The notes under the pieces were generated by a model. That model made no database searches and was not told the origin of the DNA. It saw only the letters and a list, made by a program, of their open reading frames with translations. A stretch of DNA of 64,000 bases from Bradyrhizobium glycinis (lineage in GTDB: Bacteria > Pseudomonadota > Alphaproteobacteria > Rhizobiales > Xanthobacteraceae), in contig NZ_JACCHQ010000014.1 of NCBI RefSeq assembly GCF_016031655.1, forward strand, positions 1 through 64,000, in the 5' to 3' direction. The translations under genes were made by a program, and so were the position numbers. Shown here piece after piece: positions 51,681 through 60,835 of this stretch (the first letter of the stretch is position 1; each line of letters begins with the position of its first letter).

Positions 51681-52616
51681 ATGGCCCGCGAGCCCGATGT
51701 CCACATTTGCGAAGTCGCGCCCCGCGATGGTCTCCAGAACCTGGACATCTTCGTTCCGACCGAAGCCAAATGCGCGTTGATCGACACGATCGCGGCCGCG
51801 GGCATACGCGAGATCGATGCCGGGTCGTTCGTTCCGCCGAAGGTCGTGCCGCAATTCGCCGACGTCGATGCGCTGATGGCGCATGCGCTCACGCACAAAT
51901 CGACCACCATCGGCGCGCTGGTGCCGAACCCGAAGGGCGCCGAGCGTGCCATCGGCGCCGGCGTCGACGTCGTCTATTTCGTCATCTCGGCCAGCGAGAC
52001 GCACAACCGCGCCAATGTGCGCCGCACGATCGAAGAGCAGCTCGATGGGTTTCGCGCCGTCCGCGCCGCGATCGATGCCCGTCCGGTGGATCAGCGGCCG
52101 CAACTGATGGGCGCGATCTCCACCTCCTTCGGCTGCTCGCTGGAAGGCGAGGTGAGCGAAGCGGCGGTATGCCGGGTCGCGCGCGCCTTTGCCGAGGCCG
52201 GAGCCGATGAAATCGGGCTTGCGGACACCGTCGGATATGCGACGCCCAAATCGATCCGGCAGATCGTGACGGCGGTGCAGCGCGAGGTCGGGTCGCAAAC
52301 GACGCTGCGGCTGCATCTGCATGACACTCTCGGTGCCGGCCTTGCCAATGCCGTCGCCGGCCTCGAAGCGGGCATCCGCCGTTTCGATGCCGCCGTATCC
52401 GGCCTCGGTGGCTGTCCCTTCGCTCCCGGCGCGCGCGGCAACATCGTCACCGAGGATCTCGTGTTCATGCTGGAGCGCATGGGGCTCTCCACCGGCATCG
52501 ACCTCGACCGCCTGATGCAGACGCGGGAGATTCTCGCCCGCCATATCCCGGCAAACCATCTGACCGGCCATCTGCACGAAGCCGGAATCCCCAAGGTCCT
52601 GCGGAGGGCGGCATGA
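51681..52616 (+). CDS. HMG-CoA lyase-family enzyme (HMGL-like)
   Basis: The 311-aa TIM-barrel lyase has the family signatures: EVAPRDGLQNLDIFVPTEAK (catalytic Arg and metal-binding Asp), DAGSFVPPKVVPQFADVDAL, GLADTVGYATP, LHLHDTLGAGLANAVAGLEA (metal His-x-His) and SGLGGCPFAPGARGN with the active-site Cys. Start ATG 51681 was chosen; the frame is open much further upstream but crosses the operator. It cleaves a 3-hydroxy-3-methylacyl-CoA such as HMG-CoA into acetoacetate and acetyl-CoA, or a close analogue such as citramalyl-CoA. It overlaps the CoA-transferase gene by four bases. Confidence 0.9.
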   Translation: MAREPDVHICEVAPRDGLQNLDIFVPTEAKCALIDTIAAAGIREIDAGSFVPPKVVPQFADVDALMAHALTHKSTTIGALVPNPKGAERAIGAGVDVVYFVISASETHNRANVRRTIEEQLDGFRAVRAAIDARPVDQRPQLMGAISTSFGCSLEGEVSEAAVCRVARAFAEAGADEIGLADTVGYATPKSIRQIVTAVQREVGSQTTLRLHLHDTLGAGLANAVAGLEAGIRRFDAAVSGLGGCPFAPGARGNIVTEDLVFMLERMGLSTGIDLDRLMQTREILARHIPANHLTGHLHEAGIPKVLRRAA

Positions 52617-53827
52617 CCATGGCTGTGCGGCAGACGGCATCGGAGCTTCGTCCGTTGGCGGGCGTTCGGGTGATCGAGTTCAGCCAGATGGTGATGGGGC
52701 CGAGCTGCGGCCTGATCCTGGCCGATCTCGGTGCCGACGTGATCAAGGTCGAACCGCTCAAGGGCGACCGCACCCGCACTTTCAAGGGACCTGCGGCCGG
52801 CTTCTTTGCGACCTACAGCCGCAACAAGCGCAGCATCGCGCTGGACACGTCGAGCGCGCAGGGCCAGGACGTCGCACGAAGGCTGATTGCCAGCAGCGAC
52901 GTCCTGATCGAGAATTTCCGGCCGGGCCTGTTGAAGCGGATCGGCCTCGACTATGAGAGCGTCGCGGCCTTTGCACCACGCCTGATCTATTGCTCGCTCA
53001 AGGGCTATCTGCCAGGGCCTTACGAGAACCGCCTCGCACTCGACGAGGTCGTGCAGATGATGGGTGGCCTCGCCTACATGACCGGCTTGCCCGACAGGCC
53101 GATGCGCGCGGGCGCCTCCGTCAACGATGTCATGGGCGGCATGTTCGGCGTGATCGCGATCCAGGCTGCGCTCGCCGAGCGGCAGCGCACCGGCCGGGGC
53201 CGCTACATCCAGAGCGCGCTCTATGAGAACAACGTGTTCCTGATGGCGCAGGCCATGATGTGTGAGGTGGTCAGCGGCCAGCCCTCGATCCCATATTCGA
53301 TCAAGGACAGCCCATGGCCCGTTTATGACCTCTTCGATACCAGGGATGGCTCAAAACTGTTCGTCACCATCGTCGGTGAAGAGCAATGGGAAGCGTTTTG
53401 CCGCGCCTTTGATCGCGAAGCCTGGCTCTCCGATCCCCGCTTTGCGACCAGCAACGACCGGGTCGATCATCGCAACTGGCTGATCCCCGAAATCGCGAAG
53501 CTCTTCAAGCAATGGGACAAGGCCGATCTGGCAGCGCGGCTCGAGCAACTCGATCTGCCCTATGCGCCGGTGAACAAGCCCGGCGATCTCTTCGACGATC
53601 CGCATCTCAACCGGTCGGGTGGCCTGACCGACATTCGGCTGCCCGATGGTCGCGAGGCCAAGACGCCGCTGTTGCCGATTGCCATGGACGGAAGACGCCT
53701 GCCCAATCGCTACGATCCTCCCGGGATCGGTCAGCATAGCGGCGAGATTCTCAGCGAGATCGGCATGTCGCCGGACGAGATCGAAGCATTGCGGCAGCAG
53801 GGCACGATCAAGGTCGCGCCGTCCTGA
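52613..53827 (+). CDS. Class III CoA-transferase (CaiB/BaiF family)
   Basis: The 404-aa protein has the family III layout: LAGVRVIEFSQMVMGPSCGL, ILADLGADVIKVEPLKGDRT, SRNKRSIALDTSSAQGQDVA, LIENFRPGLLKRIGLDYESV and the Asp of RAGASVNDVMGGMFGVIAIQ at the position of the catalytic Asp. It moves CoA from a donor such as succinyl-CoA to a free acid. Being coupled to the lyase gene, it likely activates the acid that the lyase then splits. The ABC transporter downstream would import that acid. Confidence 0.9.
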   Translation: MTMAVRQTASELRPLAGVRVIEFSQMVMGPSCGLILADLGADVIKVEPLKGDRTRTFKGPAAGFFATYSRNKRSIALDTSSAQGQDVARRLIASSDVLIENFRPGLLKRIGLDYESVAAFAPRLIYCSLKGYLPGPYENRLALDEVVQMMGGLAYMTGLPDRPMRAGASVNDVMGGMFGVIAIQAALAERQRTGRGRYIQSALYENNVFLMAQAMMCEVVSGQPSIPYSIKDSPWPVYDLFDTRDGSKLFVTIVGEEQWEAFCRAFDREAWLSDPRFATSNDRVDHRNWLIPEIAKLFKQWDKADLAARLEQLDLPYAPVNKPGDLFDDPHLNRSGGLTDIRLPDGREAKTPLLPIAMDGRRLPNRYDPPGIGQHSGEILSEIGMSPDEIEALRQQGTIKVAPS

Positions 53828-53870
53828 CCCGGCCGGCCCGACTGAACAAGAACCAAGGGAGGAGGAGCAC

Positions 53871-54917
53871 ATGAGCATGACGAGGCGCCAGGCGCTGATC
53901 GCGGGCTCCGCATGGGCCGGCGCGTCGCTGCTGCCGGGACGGTTGCACGCCGAAACGAAACAGGTCTCGCTCGCGTTCGGGCCGGTCTCGCCGGTCTACG
54001 CCATCGGCATGATCGCGGAGCTCAAGGGCTACTTCAAGGACGAAGGGCTCGATTCCAGGCTCGTCACAGGTAACGCCGGTACATTCGGCCGCCAGACATT
54101 GGCGGCGGGGCAGGCGCTGTTCGCCCACGGCGATGCCAGCCATCCGCTCCAGCTCGGAGCGCGCGGCAAGCCCTGCAAGATGCTGCTCGCGACCGAGATG
54201 GTATGCTCCTACGCCAACATCGTGGTCCGGCAGGACCTCTACGACAGCGGCATCAATTCGGTCGAGAAGCTCGCGGATTACAAGCGCACCGACGGCGCCA
54301 AGCCGATCGTCGCCGCGACCGCCATCGGATCGGGCACCTGGGTATTCGGCACCTATGTGTTCGAAGCGCGCGGGCTCGGCACCAAGGTGAACTGGGTCGC
54401 GGGCGGCGGGACCAACACGATGTTCCCTTCGCTACAGACCAAGCAGTTCGACGCCATCATGGCGCCACCGAGCTGGATCGTCGAGGTCGAGAAGAAGGGT
54501 TTTGGCCGGACGATCTACGACACGTCGAAGCCTGGCGTGTTCGACAGGGATTTCGGCGGGACGCTGCCCGTACTCGTGATCTACACGCTGCAGGACACGG
54601 TCGAGCAGGACAAGGCGATGGTGCAGGCCTATGTCAACGCGGTCTACCGCGCGATGGCCTTCGTCAAAGCGGCGCCGCTTGCCGAGGTGCAGGCTCTGGT
54701 CACGCCGAAATATTTCTCAGGGATCGATCCCGATGCGGTCAGCGCCGAGCTCGGCTTCGACAAGTCGACCTGGGCCTATGACGGCGTCATCGACAAGGCG
54801 TCGTTCGAACGCGGCGCCAAGCCCTGGTACCGCAAAGGAACCGACATTCCCGAGACCAGGTACGGGGATGTTGTCGACATGAGCTTTCTCGAGACCGCCA
54901 GGACGAAATACAAATGA
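53871..54917 (+). CDS. NMT1/SsuA-like ABC substrate-binding protein
   Basis: The 348-aa protein starts at ATG 53871 with GGGAGGAGGAG upstream. Its signal (MTRRQALIAGSAWAGASLLP) is twin-arginine-like, with cleavage near LHA-ETK. The mature part reads VSLAFGPVSPVYAIGMIAEL, KGYFKDEGLDSRLVTGNAG, GQALFAHGDASHPLQLGARG and WVAGGGTNTMFPSLQTKQFD. It presumably binds the acid processed by the CoA-transferase and lyase. It overlaps the ATPase gene by four bases. Confidence 0.9.
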   Translation: MSMTRRQALIAGSAWAGASLLPGRLHAETKQVSLAFGPVSPVYAIGMIAELKGYFKDEGLDSRLVTGNAGTFGRQTLAAGQALFAHGDASHPLQLGARGKPCKMLLATEMVCSYANIVVRQDLYDSGINSVEKLADYKRTDGAKPIVAATAIGSGTWVFGTYVFEARGLGTKVNWVAGGGTNTMFPSLQTKQFDAIMAPPSWIVEVEKKGFGRTIYDTSKPGVFDRDFGGTLPVLVIYTLQDTVEQDKAMVQAYVNAVYRAMAFVKAAPLAEVQALVTPKYFSGIDPDAVSAELGFDKSTWAYDGVIDKASFERGAKPWYRKGTDIPETRYGDVVDMSFLETARTKYK

Positions 54918-55762
54918 TCGTCGCGCCAAGCCAGGGCCTCGCGCTCGCGCGCGACGAGGATCGAGCAGCGGCTGCGCGCACGCGCATTACCGTGCAGGGT
55001 CTTGCCAAGCGCTTCAACGCGTCCGGCCGCGAGTTCGTGGCGGTGGATGACGTTTCCTTCGAGGTCAAGCAGGGCGAGTTCGTCGCGCTGCTCGGTCCAT
55101 CTGGCTGCGGCAAAAGCACCATACTGAACATGGTCGCGGGGCTGTTGCCGCGCTCCGGCGGACGCATCCTGATCGACGGGGACGCGGTCGAGACCGGCGA
55201 GGTCAACCCCAGGGTCGGCTACGTCTTCCAGCGCGATACGCTGTTTCCGTGGCGGACCGTGGAGCAGAACATCGGCTATGGGCTGGAGATCGCGGCAGTG
55301 CCAAAGAGCGAGCGCGCCGCGCGCGTTGCCACGGCCGTCGAGAAGGCCGGCCTCGCAGGCTTTGCCCAGAGCTTCCCGCGCATGCTGTCCGGTGGCATGC
55401 GCCAGCGTGTCGCCTTGATGCGCACGTTGATCCTGGAGCCCGAGATCCTGCTGATGGACGAGCCGTTCGGTGCGCTCGACACCCACACCAAGCTCGAGAT
55501 GCACAAGACGCTGCTGGAGATCTGGGAACGCGAGCGGCAGACCGTTCTGTTCGTGACTCACGATCTCGGCGAAGCCTTGACGCTGGCGAGCCGCATCATC
55601 CTGCTCTCGGCGCGCCCCGGGCGTCTCAAGGAAGACTTCGACGTCGCCATTCCGCGTCCGCGCGATCCCGTGGCCGTGCGCGAGACGGCCGAGTTCGCCC
55701 GGCTCTATTCCCACATCTGGCATTCCCTCGGCGAAGAATTCCGCCGCACCAGGGCCGATTGA
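54914..55762 (+). CDS. ABC transporter ATPase (SsuB/TauB-like)
   Basis: The 282-aa ATPase shows Walker A GPSGCGKST, FQRDTLFPWRTVEQNI, signature LSGGMRQRVALMRTL, Walker B ILLMDEPFGALD and switch His VTHDLGEAL. The first ~25 residues are a poorly conserved extension. It pairs with the permease gene two bases downstream. All catalytic residues are intact. Confidence 0.93.
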   Translation: MIVAPSQGLALARDEDRAAAARTRITVQGLAKRFNASGREFVAVDDVSFEVKQGEFVALLGPSGCGKSTILNMVAGLLPRSGGRILIDGDAVETGEVNPRVGYVFQRDTLFPWRTVEQNIGYGLEIAAVPKSERAARVATAVEKAGLAGFAQSFPRMLSGGMRQRVALMRTLILEPEILLMDEPFGALDTHTKLEMHKTLLEIWERERQTVLFVTHDLGEALTLASRIILLSARPGRLKEDFDVAIPRPRDPVAVRETAEFARLYSHIWHSLGEEFRRTRAD

Positions 55763-55764
55763 CC

Positions 55765-56616
55765 ATGTCTAACAGCCGCACCGTCATCCTGTTCTGGCAA
55801 TTGGCCATTCTCGCAGTCGTTCTCGTCGTCTGGCAATGGGGCTTCGAATGGAGCAGGGCGCTGTTGCCGAAGGCCTACGTGCCGAAAATCCTCGATCCCT
55901 ATTTCGTCGCCAAGCCGTCGCTGATCTGGCAGAGTTTCTTGCGGCTTGGCTGCTTCGCAGACGCGACCGGCTTTACCGCCTGCATCAAGGGCAGCGACAA
56001 CAATCTGTGGCTTGCCACACTCGTCACGTTGAAGAACACCTGGTGGGGCTTTCTGTTCGGCTCGGCGAGCGGGATCGCGGCCGGCCTGGTGCTCGGCCGT
56101 TCCGATTTTCTCTCTCGCGTGTTCAGCCCCTACATCGTGGCGTTCAACTCCATACCGCGCATTGCGCTGGTCCCGCTCGTCATCCTGATTTTCGGCCTCG
56201 GCGACCTCTCCAAGATCGCAACCGCCTGGCTCGTCGTGTTCTTCGTGGTGTTCTTCAACACCTTCGAAGGAACGCGTGCGGTCGACCGTGACCAGATCGC
56301 TGCCGCCCGCCTGCTCGGCGCCAGCGAATTCACGGTGCTGCGCACGGTCGTGATCCCGTCCGCGCTCGCCTGGGTGTTCGCTTCGCTGTTGCCCGCAGTA
56401 TCCTTTGCGCTGATCGGCGTCATCGTTGGCGAGTTCATCGGCGCAGAGCGCGGGCTCGGCAAGCTCATCATTGAAGCGGAGGCGCGCGCCAACGCCAGCG
56501 AGATGATGGTCGCCATCTTCGTCATGATGATCGTCGGCATCTTGCTGGCGGTCGCCGTCCGCGCACTGCAGTCCTATTTGTTGCGGTGGCAACCGCAGTT
56601 CGAGCACTCGTCATAG
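55765..56616 (+). CDS. ABC transporter permease (SsuC-like) with a Cys-containing loop
   Basis: The 283-aa permease has six helices, starting LFWQLAILAVVLVVWQWGFE. The EAA loop is RDQIAAARLLGASEFTVLRT, and FALIGVIVGEFIGAERGLGK follows. Between helix 1 and 2 it has a longer loop than its rut-cluster homologue (LGCFADATGFTACIKGSDNN), holding two Cys that could form a disulfide on the periplasmic side. It ends the lyase/CoA-transferase/transporter operon. Confidence 0.9.
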   Translation: MSNSRTVILFWQLAILAVVLVVWQWGFEWSRALLPKAYVPKILDPYFVAKPSLIWQSFLRLGCFADATGFTACIKGSDNNLWLATLVTLKNTWWGFLFGSASGIAAGLVLGRSDFLSRVFSPYIVAFNSIPRIALVPLVILIFGLGDLSKIATAWLVVFFVVFFNTFEGTRAVDRDQIAAARLLGASEFTVLRTVVIPSALAWVFASLLPAVSFALIGVIVGEFIGAERGLGKLIIEAEARANASEMMVAIFVMMIVGILLAVAVRALQSYLLRWQPQFEHSS

Positions 56617-57206
56617 TTTCTGCGGCTTCGACTGTGTGCCAGTATCATGGCAGATGCGGTTCATTGACATCGGAATCGCGGAACGTCGCTTCCCTCTGGT
56701 GCCTTTCGCAGTAACGCTACTGATAAAGTGGTGCACGGACCCCTCGCCGCTATTGAATCTCTGCAACAGAGACACAGGTCCGTAGAGGAACCGCTTCGAT
56801 GAGCGACCGCCATCTCCAGTAACCGGAATCCAAGGACGCTCCATCGAGCATCTCTGGAGTCTGATATACCCGCTTCTATCAGCCTCGATGGCGAGTGGCC
56901 GCCGGAGTTTCTTCTCTATTTTACCGGCCTCCTCGAAGCCGTTTATTATGGGTTATGGCTCCCTGCGTGAATCATTCGCAAGGCGACCCGTTACCACGAG
57001 GCGCGAAGAGAAAAAGTGCATATGGCAGCATCTAGCCTTGCACATCGTGCTCGCACTTCTGGCGATGTGACTGCGAGCCAGTCATCTAAGAGAACGTCCA
57101 GCAAGATGCAAAAACGAGCGGGGCGCCGTTTGCCGCGCGAAGGGGATTGAGCTAGGCGGACAGGGCAGATTCGCGCTCCGTTTCGTTTCAGAGAGCCATC
57201 AGAGCA
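56617..57206. other. 590-bp gap without a recognisable gene
   Basis: A minus-strand frame at 56611-56844 (77 codons, starting MERPWIPVTGDGGRSSKRFL) is the only one with any coding feel, and it lacks a recognised family. The rest shows short, broken frames. GC content falls here relative to the catabolic operons, fitting a junction region. Confidence 0.4.
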
Positions 57207-57257
57207 CAGGTGAATGCGGCTCACCAATGATTGCAAAGTTCTCATTTGTCGGCCGGT
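57207..57257 (+). repeat. 51-bp direct repeat, right copy
   Basis: CAGGTGAATGC to CTCATTTGTCGGCCGGT matches 15382-15432 at 43 of 51 positions in the same orientation. Its right edge abuts base 57258, where similarity to the transketolase gene begins. This sharp edge fits an insertion-sequence end or a recombination junction. Confidence 0.5.
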
Positions 57258-57874
57258 CGGTCGCCGCACTCCTGATGCGTTCAGGCGTCCATCCGCCGTT
57301 CCGCGAGATCGCATTGCCGGACGAATTTCTTCCGAAGCTCGAGGTTCGACTGGCTGCAAACACGGAATACGCGCGCTTCAGCAATGATGACTTCGATATC
57401 GACATTGTCTATGGTCCGCCGCGTGCTGACGGTGTCGAAATTATTCCTCTCCCGGAGGAGACGGTCACCCCTCTCTGCTCCCCTGCTCTCGCAAAATCGA
57501 TAAGAAGGCCTGCCGATCTCCTCGGTCGGACGCTGATCCGCTCCGACGTGAAGCAGGTTCAATGGCACCAATGGTTCACCGCCAACGGGTTGGAAGCCCC
57601 CGCGCTGCATGGCATGAGATTCGATCGCAGCTTTCTCGCGATCGCGACAGCGGCGGAAGGTCTGGGAGTCGCGCTGGAATCAACGCTTCTGGCCGAACGC
57701 GAACTGGCGAGTGGGCGACTGGTTGCGCCGCTGGCGGGACGCGCCAACGATATCCGCTACGTCGGCCATCGCCTGATCTATCCACGGGCCAGCCGACAGA
57801 GATCTGCGGTACGAGCCTTTGCAGATTGGCTCGTGGCGCAACTCGATGGCGAAACTGCCATCTCACCGCGCTGA
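57227..57874 (+). pseudogene. Scar gene: transketolase fragment fused to a LysR effector domain
   Basis: Bases 57258-57331 match the transketolase C-subunit gene (complement of about 24209-24282) with about five mismatches, encoding VAALLMRSGVHPPFREIALP. From 57333 on, the sequence switches to the effector half of the LysR gene (27207-27740), about 95% identical by eye (for example DFDIDIVYGPPRADGVEIIP, VKQVQWHQWFTANGLEAPAL). No DNA-binding domain remains, so the 215-codon frame cannot be a working regulator. In the main locus these genes point in opposite directions, so an inversion plus deletion in a second copy is needed. Confidence 0.8.
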
Positions 57875-58493
57875 AATTCTTCGCACCACTTCGCCAGGCG
57901 AAAGAGCAGCCAACGGGTGCCTCGCTCAGGGATAAAGCTTGGCCCAATCGATGTGAATGGCGCCAACTCACATAGCATTCTGGTGCTTTGTAGACACGAT
58001 TTGACGCACGGGCTTGACTGGCTGCTGGCTTGTAGACCATCGTCCGACAATTGCATTAACGACTGCGGGGTCTCAGCTCATTGCTCTTTCAAAGGCATGG
58101 CGAGACCACCGGAATGCGGACATGCGCCTGAGGGTCTGTAAGGAACACAGACCTTCGGCCTTTGTCTCGTTGGAAATATCGCTCTGGAAAGTGCGCCCCT
58201 GGTGCTCCTAACGGCGATCGCCACCATCTTTCCTGCTTAGGGCCATTGCCGAGTATTAGCTAGTATGGAGCGCTAATCGACCTTCATTCTTTAAAGAACA
58301 ATGTGTGGCGCGCTCCAATCCAATCTAAATCTATGTATATAGTGTGCATTCCTAGATGATGTGTATGACTGGAGCTAACGATTGCTTTTTCTCAAATTGC
58401 GGGTGACAGCGGGCTTACGCGTATAGATTACTTGAGAAGCGGCTTCGTACCAGCGTTTCACGGGGCATTTTTCCGGGACAACTAAGAGAGACC
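57875..58493. promoter_or_regulatory. 619-bp AT-richer region upstream of the GDP-fucose genes
   Basis: No gene was recognised here. The last 250 bp are clearly poorer in GC than the flanks and should hold the promoter. A stretch with some nod-box character (ATAGTGTG at 58339, then AACGATTGCTTTTTCTCAAA at 58377-58396) is present, but the spacing between the halves is wrong, so it is not called as a nod box. Confidence 0.35.
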
Positions 58494-59579
58494 ATGGCAG
58501 CTCAGCACTTGAAACGGCGCGTTGCGCTGATCACCGGCGTCACAGGGCAAGACGGCGCATATTTGGCCGAGTATTTGCTCCGTCTCGGCTACACCGTGCA
58601 CGGGATCAAGCGCCGGTCATCCTCGTTCAACACCGCGCGCATCGATCATCTCTATCACGATCCGCATGCCGGCAACGTACCGTTCCTGATGCATTATGGC
58701 GACATGACGGATTCAACCAATCTGATTCGGCTGGTTCAGCAGATCCGGCCGACCGAGATCTATAACCTGGCCGCCCAGAGCCACGTCCAAGTCAGTTTCG
58801 AGAGCCCGGAATACACAGCCAACGCCGACGCGATCGGCGTGCTGCGCCTTTTGGAAGCGATCCGCATTCTCGGCATGGAAAAGGAGACGCGGTTCTACCA
58901 GGCCTCGACGTCGGAGCTTTACGGGCTCGTGCAAGAGGTGCCGCAGAGGGAAACCACGCCATTCTATCCGCGTTCCCCCTACGGAGTCGCCAAGCTTTAT
59001 GGCTACTGGATCACAGTGAACTACCGTGAGGCCTATGGCATGTTCGCCAGCAACGGTATCCTGTTCAACCATGAGAGTCCGACCCGCGGCGAGACCTTCG
59101 TAACACGCAAGATCACCCGCGCCGTCGCCCGCATCGAAATCGGCCTCGAGAACACACTCTATCTCGGCAATCTCGATGCCAAGCGCGACTGGGGACATGC
59201 CCGCGACTATGTCGAAGGCATGCACAGGATCCTGCAGGTCGACGACCCCGCCGACTTCGTGCTCGCGACCGGCGAGACGCGGTCGGTCCGCGAGTTCGTC
59301 GAGCTGGCGTTTGCCGAGGTCGGGCGCAGCATCGAATGGCGGGGCAAAGGCGTCGACGAGGTCGGCCTGGACAAGGCGTCCGGCAAGACGCTGGTGCAGA
59401 TCGATCCAGCCTATTTCCGTCCGACCGAGGTTGATCTCCTGATCGGCGACGCCAGCGAGGCGCGCGCGAAGCTCGGCTGGGTTCCGAAGACACCGTTCTC
59501 GCAATTAGTGAGGGAAATGGTCGCCAGCGATCTCGTCGAAGCCAAGCAGGGCGCATCCAATGGCAACCACTGCGTTTGA
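58494..59579 (+). CDS. gmd: GDP-mannose 4,6-dehydratase (Gmd/NoeL type)
   Basis: The 361-aa extended SDR has LITGVTGQDGAYLAEYLL (NADP-binding G-x2-G-x2-G), HGIKRRSSSFNTARIDHLYH, NLAAQSHVQVSFESPEYTAN, QASTSELYG (catalytic Thr/Glu) and YPRSPYGVAKLYGYW (Tyr and Lys), then FNHESPTRGETFVTRKITRA. It turns GDP-mannose into GDP-4-keto-6-deoxymannose. In rhizobia the same reaction by NoeL feeds fucosylation of Nod factors; it also feeds surface polysaccharides. Start ATG 58494 follows AAGAGAG. It overlaps the next gene by 20 bases. No nodZ fucosyltransferase is in the window, so the end use is uncertain. Confidence 0.93.
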   Translation: MAAQHLKRRVALITGVTGQDGAYLAEYLLRLGYTVHGIKRRSSSFNTARIDHLYHDPHAGNVPFLMHYGDMTDSTNLIRLVQQIRPTEIYNLAAQSHVQVSFESPEYTANADAIGVLRLLEAIRILGMEKETRFYQASTSELYGLVQEVPQRETTPFYPRSPYGVAKLYGYWITVNYREAYGMFASNGILFNHESPTRGETFVTRKITRAVARIEIGLENTLYLGNLDAKRDWGHARDYVEGMHRILQVDDPADFVLATGETRSVREFVELAFAEVGRSIEWRGKGVDEVGLDKASGKTLVQIDPAYFRPTEVDLLIGDASEARAKLGWVPKTPFSQLVREMVASDLVEAKQGASNGNHCV

Positions 59580-60537
59580 ATTGAAGGGCAAGACAGTTTT
59601 CGTTGCTGGCCATCGCGGCATGGTCGGTTCGGCGCTGATGCGCCGGCTAGCACGTGAACAGGCCGATCTCTTGACGGTGTCGCGCAGCGAGCTCGACCTG
59701 CGCGAACAGGCGGCGGTGAATGCCTGGTTTGCCGCGAAGCGGCCTCAGGCCGTGTTCCTCGCCGCCGCCAAGGTCGGCGGCATCGTCGCTAACAACATGC
59801 TGCGCGCCGAGTTTCTCCACGACAATCTGGCGATATCAAGCAACGTCATCCATGCGGCGCATGCGAATGGATGCGAGAAGCTGATGTTCTTCGGCTCCTC
59901 CTGCATCTATCCGCGCCTAGCGCCCCAGCCCCTGCGAGAGGATTCGATCTTAACCGGCCCGCTGGAGCCAACCAACGAACCCTACGCCATCGCCAAGATC
60001 GCTGGCATCAAGATGGCCCAGGCCTATCGCAGCCAGTACGGCGCCGATTTCATCAGCGTGATGCCGACCAATCTCTACGGCCCCGGCGACAATTATCACC
60101 CTGAATACAGCCACGTCGTCGCCGCGCTGATCCGCCGCTTCCACGAGGCCAAAATTTCGGGTGGCGGCAATGTAGTGGTGTGGGGCACCGGTACTCCGCG
60201 CCGTGAATTCCTCTATGTCGATGATCTCGCTGACGCGTGCATCCATCTGATGAAGACCTATTCCTCGCCGGAGCCAGTCAACATAGGTACCGGCGAGGAC
60301 GTCAGCATTGCCGAGTTCGCGCTCATGGTCGCGGCCGCGGTCGGTTATCGCGGTGGAATCAGCTTCGACATCTCGCGCCCGGACGGCACGCCGCGCAAGC
60401 TGCTCGATGTGGGTCGACTGTCCGGGCTCGGCTGGCACGCCACGACCTCGCTCGAGGACGGCATTCACCTAGCATATCGGGCCTATCGCACGGAAAGCGA
60501 TGGACGGCGCCAGAATGATTCACCTATTGCCGGATAA
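59560..60537 (+). CDS. fcl: GDP-L-fucose synthase (Fcl/NolK type)
   Basis: The 325-aa SDR epimerase/reductase shows VFVAGHRGMVGSALMRRLAR (NADPH site), AAKVGGIVANN, FFGSSCIYPRLAPQPLRED (catalytic Ser and Cys), NEPYAIAKIAGIKMAQAYR (Tyr and Lys) and MPTNLYGPGDNYHPEYSHV (catalytic His). It converts GDP-4-keto-6-deoxymannose to GDP-L-fucose, the next step after Gmd. The 20-base overlap with gmd indicates translational coupling. Rhizobial NolK does the same job for Nod-factor fucose. Confidence 0.93.
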   Translation: MATTAFELKGKTVFVAGHRGMVGSALMRRLAREQADLLTVSRSELDLREQAAVNAWFAAKRPQAVFLAAAKVGGIVANNMLRAEFLHDNLAISSNVIHAAHANGCEKLMFFGSSCIYPRLAPQPLREDSILTGPLEPTNEPYAIAKIAGIKMAQAYRSQYGADFISVMPTNLYGPGDNYHPEYSHVVAALIRRFHEAKISGGGNVVVWGTGTPRREFLYVDDLADACIHLMKTYSSPEPVNIGTGEDVSIAEFALMVAAAVGYRGGISFDISRPDGTPRKLLDVGRLSGLGWHATTSLEDGIHLAYRAYRTESDGRRQNDSPIAG

Positions 60538-60835
60538 GGGGGCCGATCTTACGATCAATCAGCGGTGAACGATGGCCTAGCGGACCCGCCGCTTACGCAA
60601 CGATCGATCTTGATCCGCAGCTGACGAACATTTATCGCAACAACCGCCCTCCGTGTGCGGCCAATAAACCGACTGACCCGGTGGATCCAGCTACGGCGCA
60701 GCCGGCCGACCTGCAGGAACGGAAAAATGATCACGATCGAGACGTCCGGCCATCGCTTGAGAGCTCATCGACTTTGGGTCCCACACGTACGATCATTAGC
60801 TGGAGGCGTGCTAGTGTCCTTTCTCGACCAATGCC
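60538..60835. other. 298-bp gap with no gene
   Basis: Between nolK/fcl and the transporter remnant only short broken frames are found; no terminator hairpin with a U-tract was recognised. Confidence 0.4.

Noticed and set aside
57576..58056. Minus-strand open frames of 92-154 codons
   Set aside because: They are antisense to the LysR-derived scar and mirror the same antisense frames at the original LysR gene.
58330..58400. A nod box
   Set aside because: Two partial matches exist but the spacing between halves is far too long and several core bases differ.
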